Numbered from the stretch's first letter, positions 1 to 6,019 are shown. The stretch is DNA of 7,705 bases from Ktedonobacterales bacterium (GCA_015478575.1 JADMIN010000102.1:1-7705); one strand, 5' to 3'. Notes: generated by a model not told the origin, from the letters alone. Numbers and translations are program-made.

Positions 1-834
1 GGCTCTACGGGCACACGGCGTAGCAGTACACAGCGCGGCGCCGACCTCAAATACGAGCTGAGCATCTCCTTCGAGGAGGCCGTACGCGGCTGCCAGAAGG
101 AGATCGAGATTCCGCGCTGGGATACCTGCTCCACCTGCCGCGGCGCGGGCGCGCAGCCAGGCACCTCCACCACACGTTGCACGGCGTGCCAGGGCACCGG
201 TGAGATCCGGCGCGTGCAACAATCCATCTTTGGCCAATTCGTCAACGTCATGGTCTGCGACCGCTGCCGCGGCGAGGGGCGTGTTATTACCACGCCCTGT
301 GAGCGCTGCAAAGGCCAGGGCCGCGTGCGTGGTGTGCGCCGCGTGGCCGTCAATATTCCCGCGGGTGTGGATGATGGCATCAATGTGCGCGTTACCGGTG
401 AGGGCGAAGCGCCGCCACGAGGCGGCACGCCGGGCAACCTCTATGTCTCGCTCTCGGTGAAGCCACACGAGTACTTCAAGCGCCAGGGGACCGATATCCT
501 TTACGAGATGCCCGTCAGCTTCGGTGACGCGGCACTCGGTGCGGAATTAGAGGTGCCCACGCTGGACGGCAAAGAAACGCTCAAACTCCCGACCGGCACG
601 CAGAGTGGCCGCGTCTTCCGCCTGAAGGGCAAGGGCGTCCCTGTGGTGCATAGCTCGTCACGCGGCGACGAGTTGGTGGTCGTCAAGGTGGTGACGCCGC
701 AGACGCTCACGCCACGCCAGAAGGAGTTGCTGCGCGAGTTCGCTGAGATCGAACGCCAGCAGAACGAGAAGGGCCAGCACAATCTCTTCGAGAAGGGCTT
801 CGAGAAGATCAAAGATGCGCTGCAATTCGACTAG
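1..834 (+). CDS. dnaJ: Chaperone protein DnaJ, C-terminal part (5' end outside window)
   Basis: DnaJ is the cytoplasmic Hsp40 co-chaperone that delivers unfolded clients to DnaK and stimulates its ATPase. The frame is open from base 1, so the J domain and most of the Gly/Phe linker lie outside; 277 residues are visible. The first ~15 residues look like the end of the linker. All four CxxCxGxG zinc-finger repeats are present and intact: CSTCRGAG (residues 43-50), CTACQGTG (60-67), CDRCRGEG (86-93) and CERCKGQG (100-107). The two client-binding beta domains follow, with typical signatures such as PAGVDDG, GNLYV and TLDGKETLKLPTGTQ. Near the end is the family-typical LTPRQKELLREFAE. Four zinc repeats identify a type I DnaJ rather than CbpA. 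The stop (832-834) lies 5 bases from the stop of the convergent downstream gene. No dnaK or grpE is visible. Confidence 0.96.
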   Translation, partial: GSTGTRRSSTQRGADLKYELSISFEEAVRGCQKEIEIPRWDTCSTCRGAGAQPGTSTTRCTACQGTGEIRRVQQSIFGQFVNVMVCDRCRGEGRVITTPCERCKGQGRVRGVRRVAVNIPAGVDDGINVRVTGEGEAPPRGGTPGNLYVSLSVKPHEYFKRQGTDILYEMPVSFGDAALGAELEVPTLDGKETLKLPTGTQSGRVFRLKGKGVPVVHSSSRGDELVVVKVVTPQTLTPRQKELLREFAEIERQQNEKGQHNLFEKGFEKIKDALQFD

Positions 835-860
835 ATGCGCTAGTGGGGAAGCGCTTCATC
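834..860. terminator. Possible stem-loop between convergent dnaJ and comB
   Basis: GATGCGCT (834-841) can pair with AGCG (850-853) plus CATC (857-860), leaving a 3-base bulge (CTT) and an 8-base loop. The right side contains the perfect palindrome GAAGCGCTTC (848-857). The structure covers the last base of the dnaJ stop and the last codons of comB, so it could serve both genes. There is no T-tract on either strand, so classical intrinsic termination is not shown. A second copy of GATGCGCT occurs at 814-821. Confidence 0.25.
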
Positions 861-1601
861 GCCCACCAGCGCATCCTCCATCTCATCGCCGCGCCTGACC
901 TCGATGTAGGAAATGTCGCGCCAGCGCTGGCGCGTGCCTCGCATGGCGAACGCGAAGCGATCAGTGGCAAGCATGGCGGGCACATCCTCAAGCGGCTCAT
1001 CAGGGTCACCAAGCGTGAAGCCCGCGAAACAGCTTGCCACCCGCAGGCGGTCGAGCGCCCGCGCGAGCGCCCCAGCCGCATCCGGCGCACCTCGCAGCCC
1101 CGCCTCGATATAGTCAGCGCAGACGTCATCCTCGTTGGGCACCCCCTCAGCTTCGCCTGGCCAAGTAGCTGTCGGCACCAGCGTGATGACGCCATCACTC
1201 GCGCGGGCCAGATGCGCGGCGACACGCACTGTGGCCCGCGCGTTGACGAGTGCGGCTATGAGGATATGCGTTGCGTTGATGGCGCCCACCGCTCCCTGTG
1301 TGCCTGCCCCCGTCCGCTGGATGAGCAGCCGATCACGTACCTCGGCCGCCGCCATCCGCGATGGCGAATTGTTATGATCGAAGCCAGGGATGAGCCGGCC
1401 CTTGATCTCGCCGATGAGCAGCGCCTCCGGCTCGCGGGCGCGTAGCGCCCGCGCCTCCTCCACCGTGCGCACCAGCCAGAGTCCACGCGCTCCACCCGCC
1501 AAGGCGTATGCCGCGACGGTGAACGCGCGGCTCACATCAATCACGATCGCGACCCCCCGTGCCCGCTCCGCCTCTCCGCCTGCGACCCGCCGAATCTCCA
1601 T
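840..1601 (-). CDS. comB: ComB-family 2-phosphosulfolactate phosphatase-like protein
   Basis: This 253-residue cytoplasmic protein matches the ComB family, whose characterised member is a Mg-dependent hydrolase that removes phosphate from 2-phosphosulfolactate in coenzyme M synthesis. Family signatures appear in order: IDVSRAFT (21-28; usual form IDVLRATT), GEIKGRLIPGFDHNNSP (64-80), QRTGAGTQG (95-103), an ALVNARAT segment (117-124) and the acidic PNEDDVCADYIE motif (155-166). The length is normal for the family. The ATG at 1601 is preceded on the minus strand by a purine-rich AGAGGGGGGAAGG, a fair ribosome site. No neighbouring gene belongs to coenzyme M or sulfolactate metabolism, so the true substrate here is unknown. 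The family assignment is firm; the reaction is carried over from it. Confidence 0.85.
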   Translation of the reverse strand: MEIRRVAGGEAERARGVAIVIDVSRAFTVAAYALAGGARGLWLVRTVEEARALRAREPEALLIGEIKGRLIPGFDHNNSPSRMAAAEVRDRLLIQRTGAGTQGAVGAINATHILIAALVNARATVRVAAHLARASDGVITLVPTATWPGEAEGVPNEDDVCADYIEAGLRGAPDAAGALARALDRLRVASCFAGFTLGDPDEPLEDVPAMLATDRFAFAMRGTRQRWRDISYIEVRRGDEMEDALVGDEALPH

Positions 1602-1917
1602 ATCCTTCCCCCCTCTTCTGGCGCGCCTCCATCGCGCGATGCACGGCGCTCACGGCCCGCTCGCGGCGTACCAGCGGCAAGCTCAGGCATTGTAGCATGT
1701 GCGCAGAGTGACGAGCGCGGAGATGATATGAATTTCTCCTGATGCGGTTTGATACGAGGCCGATCTCGCCTTTGGTGGCATGAGGTCTGCCCACGGAAAG
1801 TCCTGGCAAGGCCATAAAGGAGAGCACCATTCTACAAGGAGCAATGGCCACGGGTGAGGACTGGCAAGCACGCTCCAGCCCGATCTATCGCTTGTACCCT
1901 ATGGAGGGGAGGAACAT
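1602..1917. other. Intergenic region between divergent comB and response regulator
   Basis: This 316-base stretch separates two divergent start codons. It is less GC-rich than the flanking genes between about 1720 and 1850. It holds a candidate comB promoter (-10 at 1689-1694, minus strand). Two AAGGAG motifs (1817-1822 and 1836-1841) are not correctly placed before a believable gene. I see no convincing promoter for the response regulator, and no tRNA, repeat or riboswitch that I recognise. Confidence 0.5.
1689..1694 (-). promoter_or_regulatory. Candidate -10 element for comB
   Basis: On the minus strand this reads TACAAT, five of six matches to TATAAT, and lies about 88 bases before the comB start codon. 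No good -35 hexamer is found at 16-18 bases spacing, so this is a weak call based on the -10 alone. Confidence 0.3.
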
Positions 1918-2385
1918 ATGGTCGCGCATGAGCACACAGCAATGCTGGAGCCTCAGCCCTCCTACTGGGACGCTGTCCCATGCCTGCCTTCACACCAGTC
2001 TGGTAGGAAGACAAGTGCGCGGGTGTTGGTGGTAGATGATGACGCCAGCATTGCGGGGTTGTTGGTGGACGTGCTGGAGGGCGCGGGCTACCGCGCGTAT
2101 CATGCGAGCAACCGGCAGAACGCGCTCACGATGGCGCGCGTCATCCACCCAGAGTTGATTTTGACGGATTATCTGATGCCGGAGGTAGATGGTCGGCAAG
2201 TCATCCGCGCGCTGCGCGCGCATACAGCGACGCGCGATATTCCCGCCGTGCTGATGAGCAGCACGCGCCCGAGGACGGCCGGGCTTGAGGGTGTGCCCTT
2301 CCTGCCGAAGCCCTTCAACCTCGATGATGTGCTGGGCGTCGTTCGAGACTACGTCGTCGAGCCGCTCACACCCAGCGAAGCGTAG
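1918..2385 (+). CDS. Single-domain response regulator (CheY-like receiver)
   Basis: This 155-residue protein consists of a receiver domain with a 33-35 residue N-terminal extension and no DNA-binding or enzymatic output domain. Key residues are present: the acidic pair after strand 1 (VLVVDDD, D40/D41), the phosphoacceptor D84 in LTDYLMPEVDG, the hydroxyl residues S114/S115 at the end of strand 4, and K131 in FLPKPF. It should therefore be phosphorylated on D84 by a histidine kinase and signal through protein contacts. The ATG is chosen because a very strong Shine-Dalgarno run (GGAGGGGAGGA, 1903-1913) lies 4 bases upstream. The segment between strand 4 and K131 is short and lacks an obvious aromatic switch residue. 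No kinase gene is in the window, so partner and pathway are unknown. The N-terminal extension (residues 1-33) resembles nothing I know. Confidence 0.9.
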   Translation: MVAHEHTAMLEPQPSYWDAVPCLPSHQSGRKTSARVLVVDDDASIAGLLVDVLEGAGYRAYHASNRQNALTMARVIHPELILTDYLMPEVDGRQVIRALRAHTATRDIPAVLMSSTRPRTAGLEGVPFLPKPFNLDDVLGVVRDYVVEPLTPSEA

Positions 2386-2413
2386 TGGCGGCTCCACGTG
2401 AGGGGCCGCCACT
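2384..2413. terminator. GC-rich stem-loop at convergent gene ends
   Basis: AGTGGCGGCTCC (2384-2395) pairs with GGGGCCGCCACT (2402-2413): 11 Watson-Crick pairs and one G-T wobble, with a 6-base loop. The left arm overlaps the response regulator stop codon. Its position between convergent genes suggests a bidirectional transcription end, but neither strand has a following T-tract, so it is at best a non-canonical or RNA-protecting terminator. Confidence 0.45.
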
Positions 2414-2478
2414 GCCAGCGCCTGGTCCATCCTGCTGCTGGGCACCCATGCTCTGCCACGATCGTACCCAATATTCAG

Positions 2479-3264
2479 CTAAGCGGTTGGTTCCTCCGCG
2501 TTGGTCAGACCCACTTCCGGAGATGGCGCCATCTCGCCTCGGTCCTGTCGGAAGCCAGCCGCGCGCGCTTCCTCTTCGCTGGCGAAGTAGACGCGATTCT
2601 CCTCTGCCGGCAGATGCTCCTCGTCACGCACCTGATGAAAGACCATTGTATGGATGTTGCCGACGAAGGTGGCCTCATCGGCGGTCGTCGCGAAGCTTCT
2701 GTTACCGGTCGGCTCAGGGGCGCCGGTCTCCAGGTTCTCCCCTGCCCCAGCGCCATCCATGCGGCTGGGATGCGTGGGGGCAGTTGTCGCGCGCCCATCT
2801 GTAGCGCTAGGCCGCACTCCATTGTGGGGAGCCTTGTTCGTCGGTAGCTCAAGCAGTGGCTCCTCCGCGGAGGCGGCGAGTCGGCGCTGTGCGAGGAAGT
2901 AGGCCCCAGCGCCCGCGGCCACTAGCCCAACCCCCACGCCCGCGAGCCACAGCCCCACACGCACGCTGTCGCTGCGCGTCTTGCGTCGGGCCTCCGCGAC
3001 CGGGAGGCTAGATGCTAGCCGATCAAGCGCGCGTGCCCCCGGACCTTGGGCCACCAGCGTGCGTAGGCTCTCCACGCGCGCTGGCACTCCACCACGCAGT
3101 GCCTCCAATCGCGAGGGTACCTCCTCACGTAGACGCAGATCACGCTTCGCTGACCGCAGATCGCTCCAGCGCGCGATAAGCGGCGCTACCACTGTGGTAG
3201 AGACGAGGCCGACGCGGAACCAACTCCCGCTTGCGCGCGTGCGCAGCGCCTCCAGTTGTTGCAT
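2479..3264 (-). CDS. Single-pass membrane protein with Ada-like C-terminal tail, function unknown
   Basis: I do not recognise a named function for this 261-residue protein. Residues 14-33 are moderately hydrophobic (FRVGLVSTTVVAPLIARW). Residues 35-100 are highly charged, rich in Arg, Leu and Glu, and probably helical. Residues 101-125 form one clear transmembrane helix rich in Gly, Ala and Val, followed by QRR. Residues 130-195 are a low-complexity Pro/Thr/Ala/Gly linker. Residues 199-240 (starting FVGNIHTMVFH and containing ENRVYFASEEEARAAGFR) resemble the small zinc-binding domain of Ada. That domain normally has a VGN...YH...C pattern followed by ENRVYF.S.EEA...GYR, but here the expected cysteines are missing. 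The ATG at 3264 is supported by AAAGGAAG (3271-3278, minus strand) 6 bases upstream. It is divergent from the PLP enzyme and convergent with the response regulator. Confidence 0.75.
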   Translation of the reverse strand: MQQLEALRTRASGSWFRVGLVSTTVVAPLIARWSDLRSAKRDLRLREEVPSRLEALRGGVPARVESLRTLVAQGPGARALDRLASSLPVAEARRKTRSDSVRVGLWLAGVGVGLVAAGAGAYFLAQRRLAASAEEPLLELPTNKAPHNGVRPSATDGRATTAPTHPSRMDGAGAGENLETGAPEPTGNRSFATTADEATFVGNIHTMVFHQVRDEEHLPAEENRVYFASEEEARAAGFRQDRGEMAPSPEVGLTNAEEPTA

Positions 3265-3524
3265 AGCGGGCTTCCTTTCACTCAGCGGACATGCCCGCGC
3301 GACCCGCGCGCAGGCTCAACGAGCACACACTCCAAGGCCGCTCATCAAGCACATCATGTGCCAGAATGCGCGGTCAAGCTACGTGCTGTCTCGCGGGTGG
3401 CCCACCGCGCTAGCGCCGCCAGCGGGGAAAGCCTCCTCACTCCCTATTGTGTCGTATGTGCCGCCGCCTGTGCTAGAAGCGGGCGGCAAAGATCATGTGG
3501 CGCGTGCCGGAAGGTGAGAGCCTC

Positions 3525-3556
3525 GTTATACCTTCGTAAGTTTTCGTGGGTATAAC
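3525..3556. promoter_or_regulatory. Perfect inverted repeat GTTATACC/GGTATAAC, candidate operator
   Basis: GTTATACC (3525-3532) and GGTATAAC (3549-3556) are exact reverse complements separated by 16 bases, with half-site centres 24 bases apart. The arms are AT-rich in a GC-rich region. Each arm reads TATAAC outward, so each could also act as a -10 for divergent transcription, although no matching -35 is seen. The position, 47 bases before the PLP enzyme start, suits a regulator binding site. The protein that would bind it is unknown. Confidence 0.4.
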
Positions 3557-3591
3557 CACCCTGGTAGGGAGGAGGCACAGCGCCGAAGAAG

Positions 3592-3598
3592 AGAAGGA
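3592..3598 (+). promoter_or_regulatory. Ribosome binding site deciding the PLP enzyme start
   Basis: AGAAGGA ends 4 bases before the ATG at 3603. The longer reading from GTG at 3546 has no Shine-Dalgarno sequence, and its first codons would run through the 3549-3556 palindrome arm, so 3603 is preferred. Confidence 0.6.
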
Positions 3599-3602
3599 CG
3601 GC

Positions 3603-4895
3603 ATGGCTGATAACGTGCGCATGCATCCGCTAACGGATGAGAAACTCTATGCTGGGCTTCCCCCGCTGGAGCCGATGCTCCGCCGCATCGTCGCCGTGTG
3701 CGATACGACATGCGCGCGCAATCTGGCCCGGCTGGAACATGCGGAGGCATTGCGCGTGGCGCTCTTTCCTGTCGCGCGGCAGTATGCCTACCTCAATCAC
3801 GCCTCGGTATGCGCGCCGCCCCTCCCTATTACACGGGCTGTTTCCCGCTTCCTAGAGGCCGTGGGTAGGTGCGGCTCAATGGCTTATGATCATTATGCCA
3901 GCGAAGAAGCCAGCGTCCGCGCCCGCTTCGCACGCCTCATCGGCGCCGCACCCGACGCCATCGCGCTGGCCAAGAATGTGAGCGACGCGCTGATGATGGT
4001 GGCCTCTGGCCTGAACTGGTACCCTGGCCAAAACATCGTCACAGGAGAGGGTGAGTTTCCCGCGAACGTTTACCCTTGGCTCAATCTCCGCGAGCGGGGG
4101 GTGGAGGTACGCATCGTACCGAGCCGTGGCGGTCGCCTCTCGCTTGATGACATCGCCGCGCGGATAGATGCGCGCACACGCCTGGTGACGCTGAGTTTCG
4201 TCGAGTTCGGCAGTGGCCAGCGCCACGATCTCGCGGCGGCGGCGGCGCTGGCTCACACGCACGGGGCGCTCTTCGGTGTGGATGGCGTACAAGGAGTGGG
4301 TGCCCTGCGCTTGGATGTCGCGGCCAGCGCTATTGACTTCCTCGCCTGCGCCAGCCCCAAGTGGCTACTTGGCCCATCCTATGCTGGCCTGCTCTACATC
4401 CGGCCCGCGCTGCTCCATCGCTTGCGTGCCATCCCGCATGGATGGACGAGCGTGCGCGCGCCGGAGCACCTCACCGACTTCGCGCAGCCACTGCGCGCGG
4501 ATGCTGCCCGCCTCGAATGTGGCACAAACAGCCTCACGGCGCTGGTCGGTCTTGGGGCCGCGCTGGATCTGCTCGAAGCCGCTGGCATGGAGGACGTAGA
4601 GCGACGTGTGCTGGGGCTAGCCGCACTTGTGCGTGCGGGGCTGGCCGCACGCCAGCACGAGATTCTCAGCCCGCATGGACCGAACGAGCATTCCGGCATT
4701 GTCTGTTTCCGTCCCCGATTCCGCCCTTCCGTCTCTGGCACGCCATCCGCTGAGCGTCTTGTAATCGCACTCGCCGAGCACAGCGGCGTGGTCGTCTCGG
4801 CCCGCCAGGGATGTGTCCGCGTCTCGCCACACTTCTATAATACTCCAGAGGAGATCGCGCGCTTCCACGTGGCGCTCGACGAGGTGCTCGCTTGA
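3603..4895 (+). CDS. Class V aminotransferase-fold PLP-dependent enzyme
   Basis: This 430-residue cytoplasmic protein has the fold-type I class V architecture shared by cysteine desulfurases, selenocysteine lyases and isopenicillin-N epimerase-like enzymes. Visible signatures are YLNHAS near the start of the core (63-68), an EGEFPANVYPW segment (149-159), VDGVQGVGAL with the PLP-ring aspartate D227 (226-235), the Schiff-base lysine K253 in ASPKWLLGP, and the C-terminal RVSPHFYNTPEEI (406-418) typical of the group. About 60 residues precede the core, longer than usual. The long loop carrying the catalytic cysteine of SufS/CsdA enzymes is not present: the chain runs directly from VVSARQGC into RVSPHFYN. 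The usual His before the lysine is Pro252. A genuine cysteine desulfurase is therefore unlikely; the substrate cannot be named. The stop overlaps the galU promoter. Confidence 0.85.
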   Translation: MADNVRMHPLTDEKLYAGLPPLEPMLRRIVAVCDTTCARNLARLEHAEALRVALFPVARQYAYLNHASVCAPPLPITRAVSRFLEAVGRCGSMAYDHYASEEASVRARFARLIGAAPDAIALAKNVSDALMMVASGLNWYPGQNIVTGEGEFPANVYPWLNLRERGVEVRIVPSRGGRLSLDDIAARIDARTRLVTLSFVEFGSGQRHDLAAAAALAHTHGALFGVDGVQGVGALRLDVAASAIDFLACASPKWLLGPSYAGLLYIRPALLHRLRAIPHGWTSVRAPEHLTDFAQPLRADAARLECGTNSLTALVGLGAALDLLEAAGMEDVERRVLGLAALVRAGLAARQHEILSPHGPNEHSGIVCFRPRFRPSVSGTPSAERLVIALAEHSGVVVSARQGCVRVSPHFYNTPEEIARFHVALDEVLA

Positions 4896-4920
4896 CAGCA
4901 ACGCCTCCGGTATGTACACT
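4892..4920 (+). promoter_or_regulatory. Promoter of galU (TTGACA-N17-TACACT)
   Basis: A perfect -35 hexamer TTGACA (4892-4897) and TACACT (4915-4920, four of six) are separated by exactly 17 bases. The -35 overlaps the stop codon of the upstream PLP enzyme gene. Predicted transcription start is near 4927, giving a leader of about 94 bases before galU. Confidence 0.65.
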
Positions 4921-4932
4921 CGCCGCGGCGAG
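4919..4932. promoter_or_regulatory. Perfect 14-bp palindrome over the galU transcription start
   Basis: CTCGCCG followed directly by CGGCGAG is a perfect 14-base palindrome. It starts within the -10 hexamer and covers the predicted +1, the position of a classic repressor operator. In GC-rich DNA such palindromes also arise by chance. Confidence 0.4.
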
Positions 4933-5005
4933 AGGTGGGGCTACATGCGCCGCCGCGTCTCCCGCGCCGCTACGGATGCGTGGAGCGCGGCCCAAACGCT
5001 TCACT

Positions 5006-5011
5006 GGAGGG
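5006..5011 (+). promoter_or_regulatory. Ribosome binding site deciding the galU start
   Basis: GGAGGG lies 9 bases before the ATG at 5021. The frame is open upstream to a TTG at 4892, but those extra 43 codons have no ribosome site, overlap the promoter and add residues foreign to the GalU family. Confidence 0.7.
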
Positions 5012-5020
5012 ATATCTACC

Positions 5021-5899
5021 ATGCCGATTCGCAAGGCTATCATTCCCGCCGCCGGCCTGGGCACTCGCATGCTGCCGGCGACGAAGTCGGTCCCTAAGGA
5101 AATGCTGCCCTTAGCGGACCGCCCAACGATCCAATATATCGTTGAGGAGGCGGTGGCCTCTGGCATCCAGCACATAACCATGATTACGAGCCGTGTCAAA
5201 CGTGCGCTCGAAGACTACTTCGATGACGCGCCCGAACTGCGCGCCGTGTTGGAGCGCAAGGGTGACACCGCCGCGTTGGAGATGCTCGACCATACCAGTC
5301 GTATGGCCCAGTTCAGCTTCACGCGCCAGCACGAGCCGCGTGGATTGGGGCATGCCGTCCTCGTCGCGCGCGATCTCATGGGCGCTGAGCCATTCGGCGT
5401 CCTCCTGGGTGATGATCTAGTAGATCATCCAGAGCGGCCCTGCCTGCGGCAGCTCATGGATGTGCATGAGCGCCATGGCGGCTGCGTCATCGCGGTCATG
5501 CGGGTGCCGCGTGAGCAGATCTCGCGCTATGGTATCGCCGCGATAGACTCTTACGGCGACTTGGATGCGCGCACGCATCGTGTGCAAGGGCTGGTGGAGA
5601 AGCCGTCCCCAGAGCAGGCGCCCTCGAACCTGGCTGTCATCGGGCGCTACGTGCTCACACCCAGCATCTTTGACGTGCTCGAGCAGACGCCCCCTGGCCG
5701 TGGTGGCGAGATCCAGCTCACCGACGCACTCCACACGCTCGGCCAGAGTGAGCCGGTCTACGCCTACGAGTTTGAGGGCACACGCTATGACACTGGCGAC
5801 CCTGTCGGACTGATTACGACCTCACTCGCCTATGCGCTTCAACGCCCTGATCTTGCCCCTGGCATCCGCGCGTATCTTCGAACGCTGCGCCTTGATTGA
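5021..5899 (+). CDS. galU: UTP--glucose-1-phosphate uridylyltransferase
   Basis: GalU makes UDP-glucose and pyrophosphate from UTP and glucose 1-phosphate in the cytoplasm. UDP-glucose feeds glycan, exopolysaccharide, glycolipid and galactose pathways. The 292-residue length is typical. The N-terminal nucleotide-binding signature AAGLGTRMLPATKSVPKEML (10-29) is complete, including the family KEML segment. Further signatures are GLGHAVLVARDL (108-119), VLLGDDLVDHP (127-137, with the metal-binding region), LVEKPSPEQAPSNLAVIGRY (191-210), GGEIQLTDAL (228-237) and the C-terminal FEGTRYDTGDPVGL (251-264). The motif ITSRVKRALEDYFDD has Val at residue 59 where Gly is usual (SRGKRAIEDHFD). The close relative RfbA is ruled out by these GalU-specific motifs. 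It appears to be transcribed from its own promoter (4892-4920), with a palindrome at the predicted start suggesting control. No sugar gene cluster surrounds it. Confidence 0.95.
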   Translation: MPIRKAIIPAAGLGTRMLPATKSVPKEMLPLADRPTIQYIVEEAVASGIQHITMITSRVKRALEDYFDDAPELRAVLERKGDTAALEMLDHTSRMAQFSFTRQHEPRGLGHAVLVARDLMGAEPFGVLLGDDLVDHPERPCLRQLMDVHERHGGCVIAVMRVPREQISRYGIAAIDSYGDLDARTHRVQGLVEKPSPEQAPSNLAVIGRYVLTPSIFDVLEQTPPGRGGEIQLTDALHTLGQSEPVYAYEFEGTRYDTGDPVGLITTSLAYALQRPDLAPGIRAYLRTLRLD

Positions 5900-5927
5900 T
5901 CACTCCCACCTGATCGCGCTTTGGGTG

Positions 5928-5946
5928 TATACTGTGATGCCAGGCA
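5928..5946 (+). promoter_or_regulatory. Candidate -10 of the fabG-type gene with adjacent short palindrome
   Basis: TATACT (5928-5933) matches the -10 consensus at five of six bases. No -35 hexamer is found at 16-18 bases. Four bases downstream lies TGCCAGGCA (5938-5946), a 9-base palindrome with a central A, over the predicted start of transcription. The leader to the ATG at 6026 would be about 86 bases. Confidence 0.4.
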
Positions 5947-6014
5947 CCCAGCAAGCCGCGTGAGAGAATGCCGAGCGCGTGGCCGTATGTCGGCCGGTAT
6001 ACCGAACCGCATTC

Positions 6015-6019
6015 AGGAG
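6015..6019 (+). promoter_or_regulatory. Ribosome binding site deciding the fabG start
   Basis: AGGAG ends 6 bases before the ATG at 6026. The open frame reaches back to 5921, but the extra 35 codons would overlap the -10 element and are not part of the short-chain dehydrogenase fold. Confidence 0.7.

Larger units (their letters stand above)
3265..3602. other. Intergenic region between divergent membrane protein and PLP enzyme
   Basis: This 338-base region carries no believable gene; the open frames across it have no family resemblance. It contains the ribosome site for the leftward gene (3271-3278), a perfect 8-base inverted repeat (3525-3532 and 3549-3556), an isolated GGAGGAGG (3568-3575) with no start codon at the right distance, and the ribosome site for the rightward gene (3592-3598). 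A minus-strand TTGACC (3372-3377) has no good -10 partner. Confidence 0.5.

Noticed and set aside
1891..1900. TGTACCCT as a -10 for the response regulator
   Set aside because: Only three of six matches, no -35, and transcription would start inside the ribosome site.
1844..2035. 63-codon reading frame upstream of and overlapping the response regulator
   Set aside because: Its AAGGAG is only 2 bases from the ATG, it overlaps the regulator in another frame, and the peptide resembles nothing known.
2981..3517. 178-codon plus-strand frame over the membrane protein gene
   Set aside because: Arg/Ser/Ala-rich shadow typical of the antisense of a GC-rich gene, with no family motif and no ribosome site.
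3568..3575. GGAGGAGG as a ribosome site for an unseen gene
   Set aside because: No ATG, GTG or TTG lies 5-12 bases downstream, so it probably has no translation role.
3546..3602. Longer start (GTG at 3546) for the PLP enzyme
   Set aside because: No ribosome site precedes it and its first codons run through the palindrome arm and possible -10; the ATG at 3603 has AGAAGGA at the right distance.
4892..5020. Longer GalU reading from TTG at 4892
   Set aside because: The extra 43 residues are not GalU-like, overlap the -35, -10 and palindrome, and lack a ribosome site; 5021 has GGAGGG and gives the family N-terminus.
5898..5915. GATCA/TGATC stem as a galU terminator
   Set aside because: Only five base pairs with an 8-base loop and no T-tract; too weak to call.
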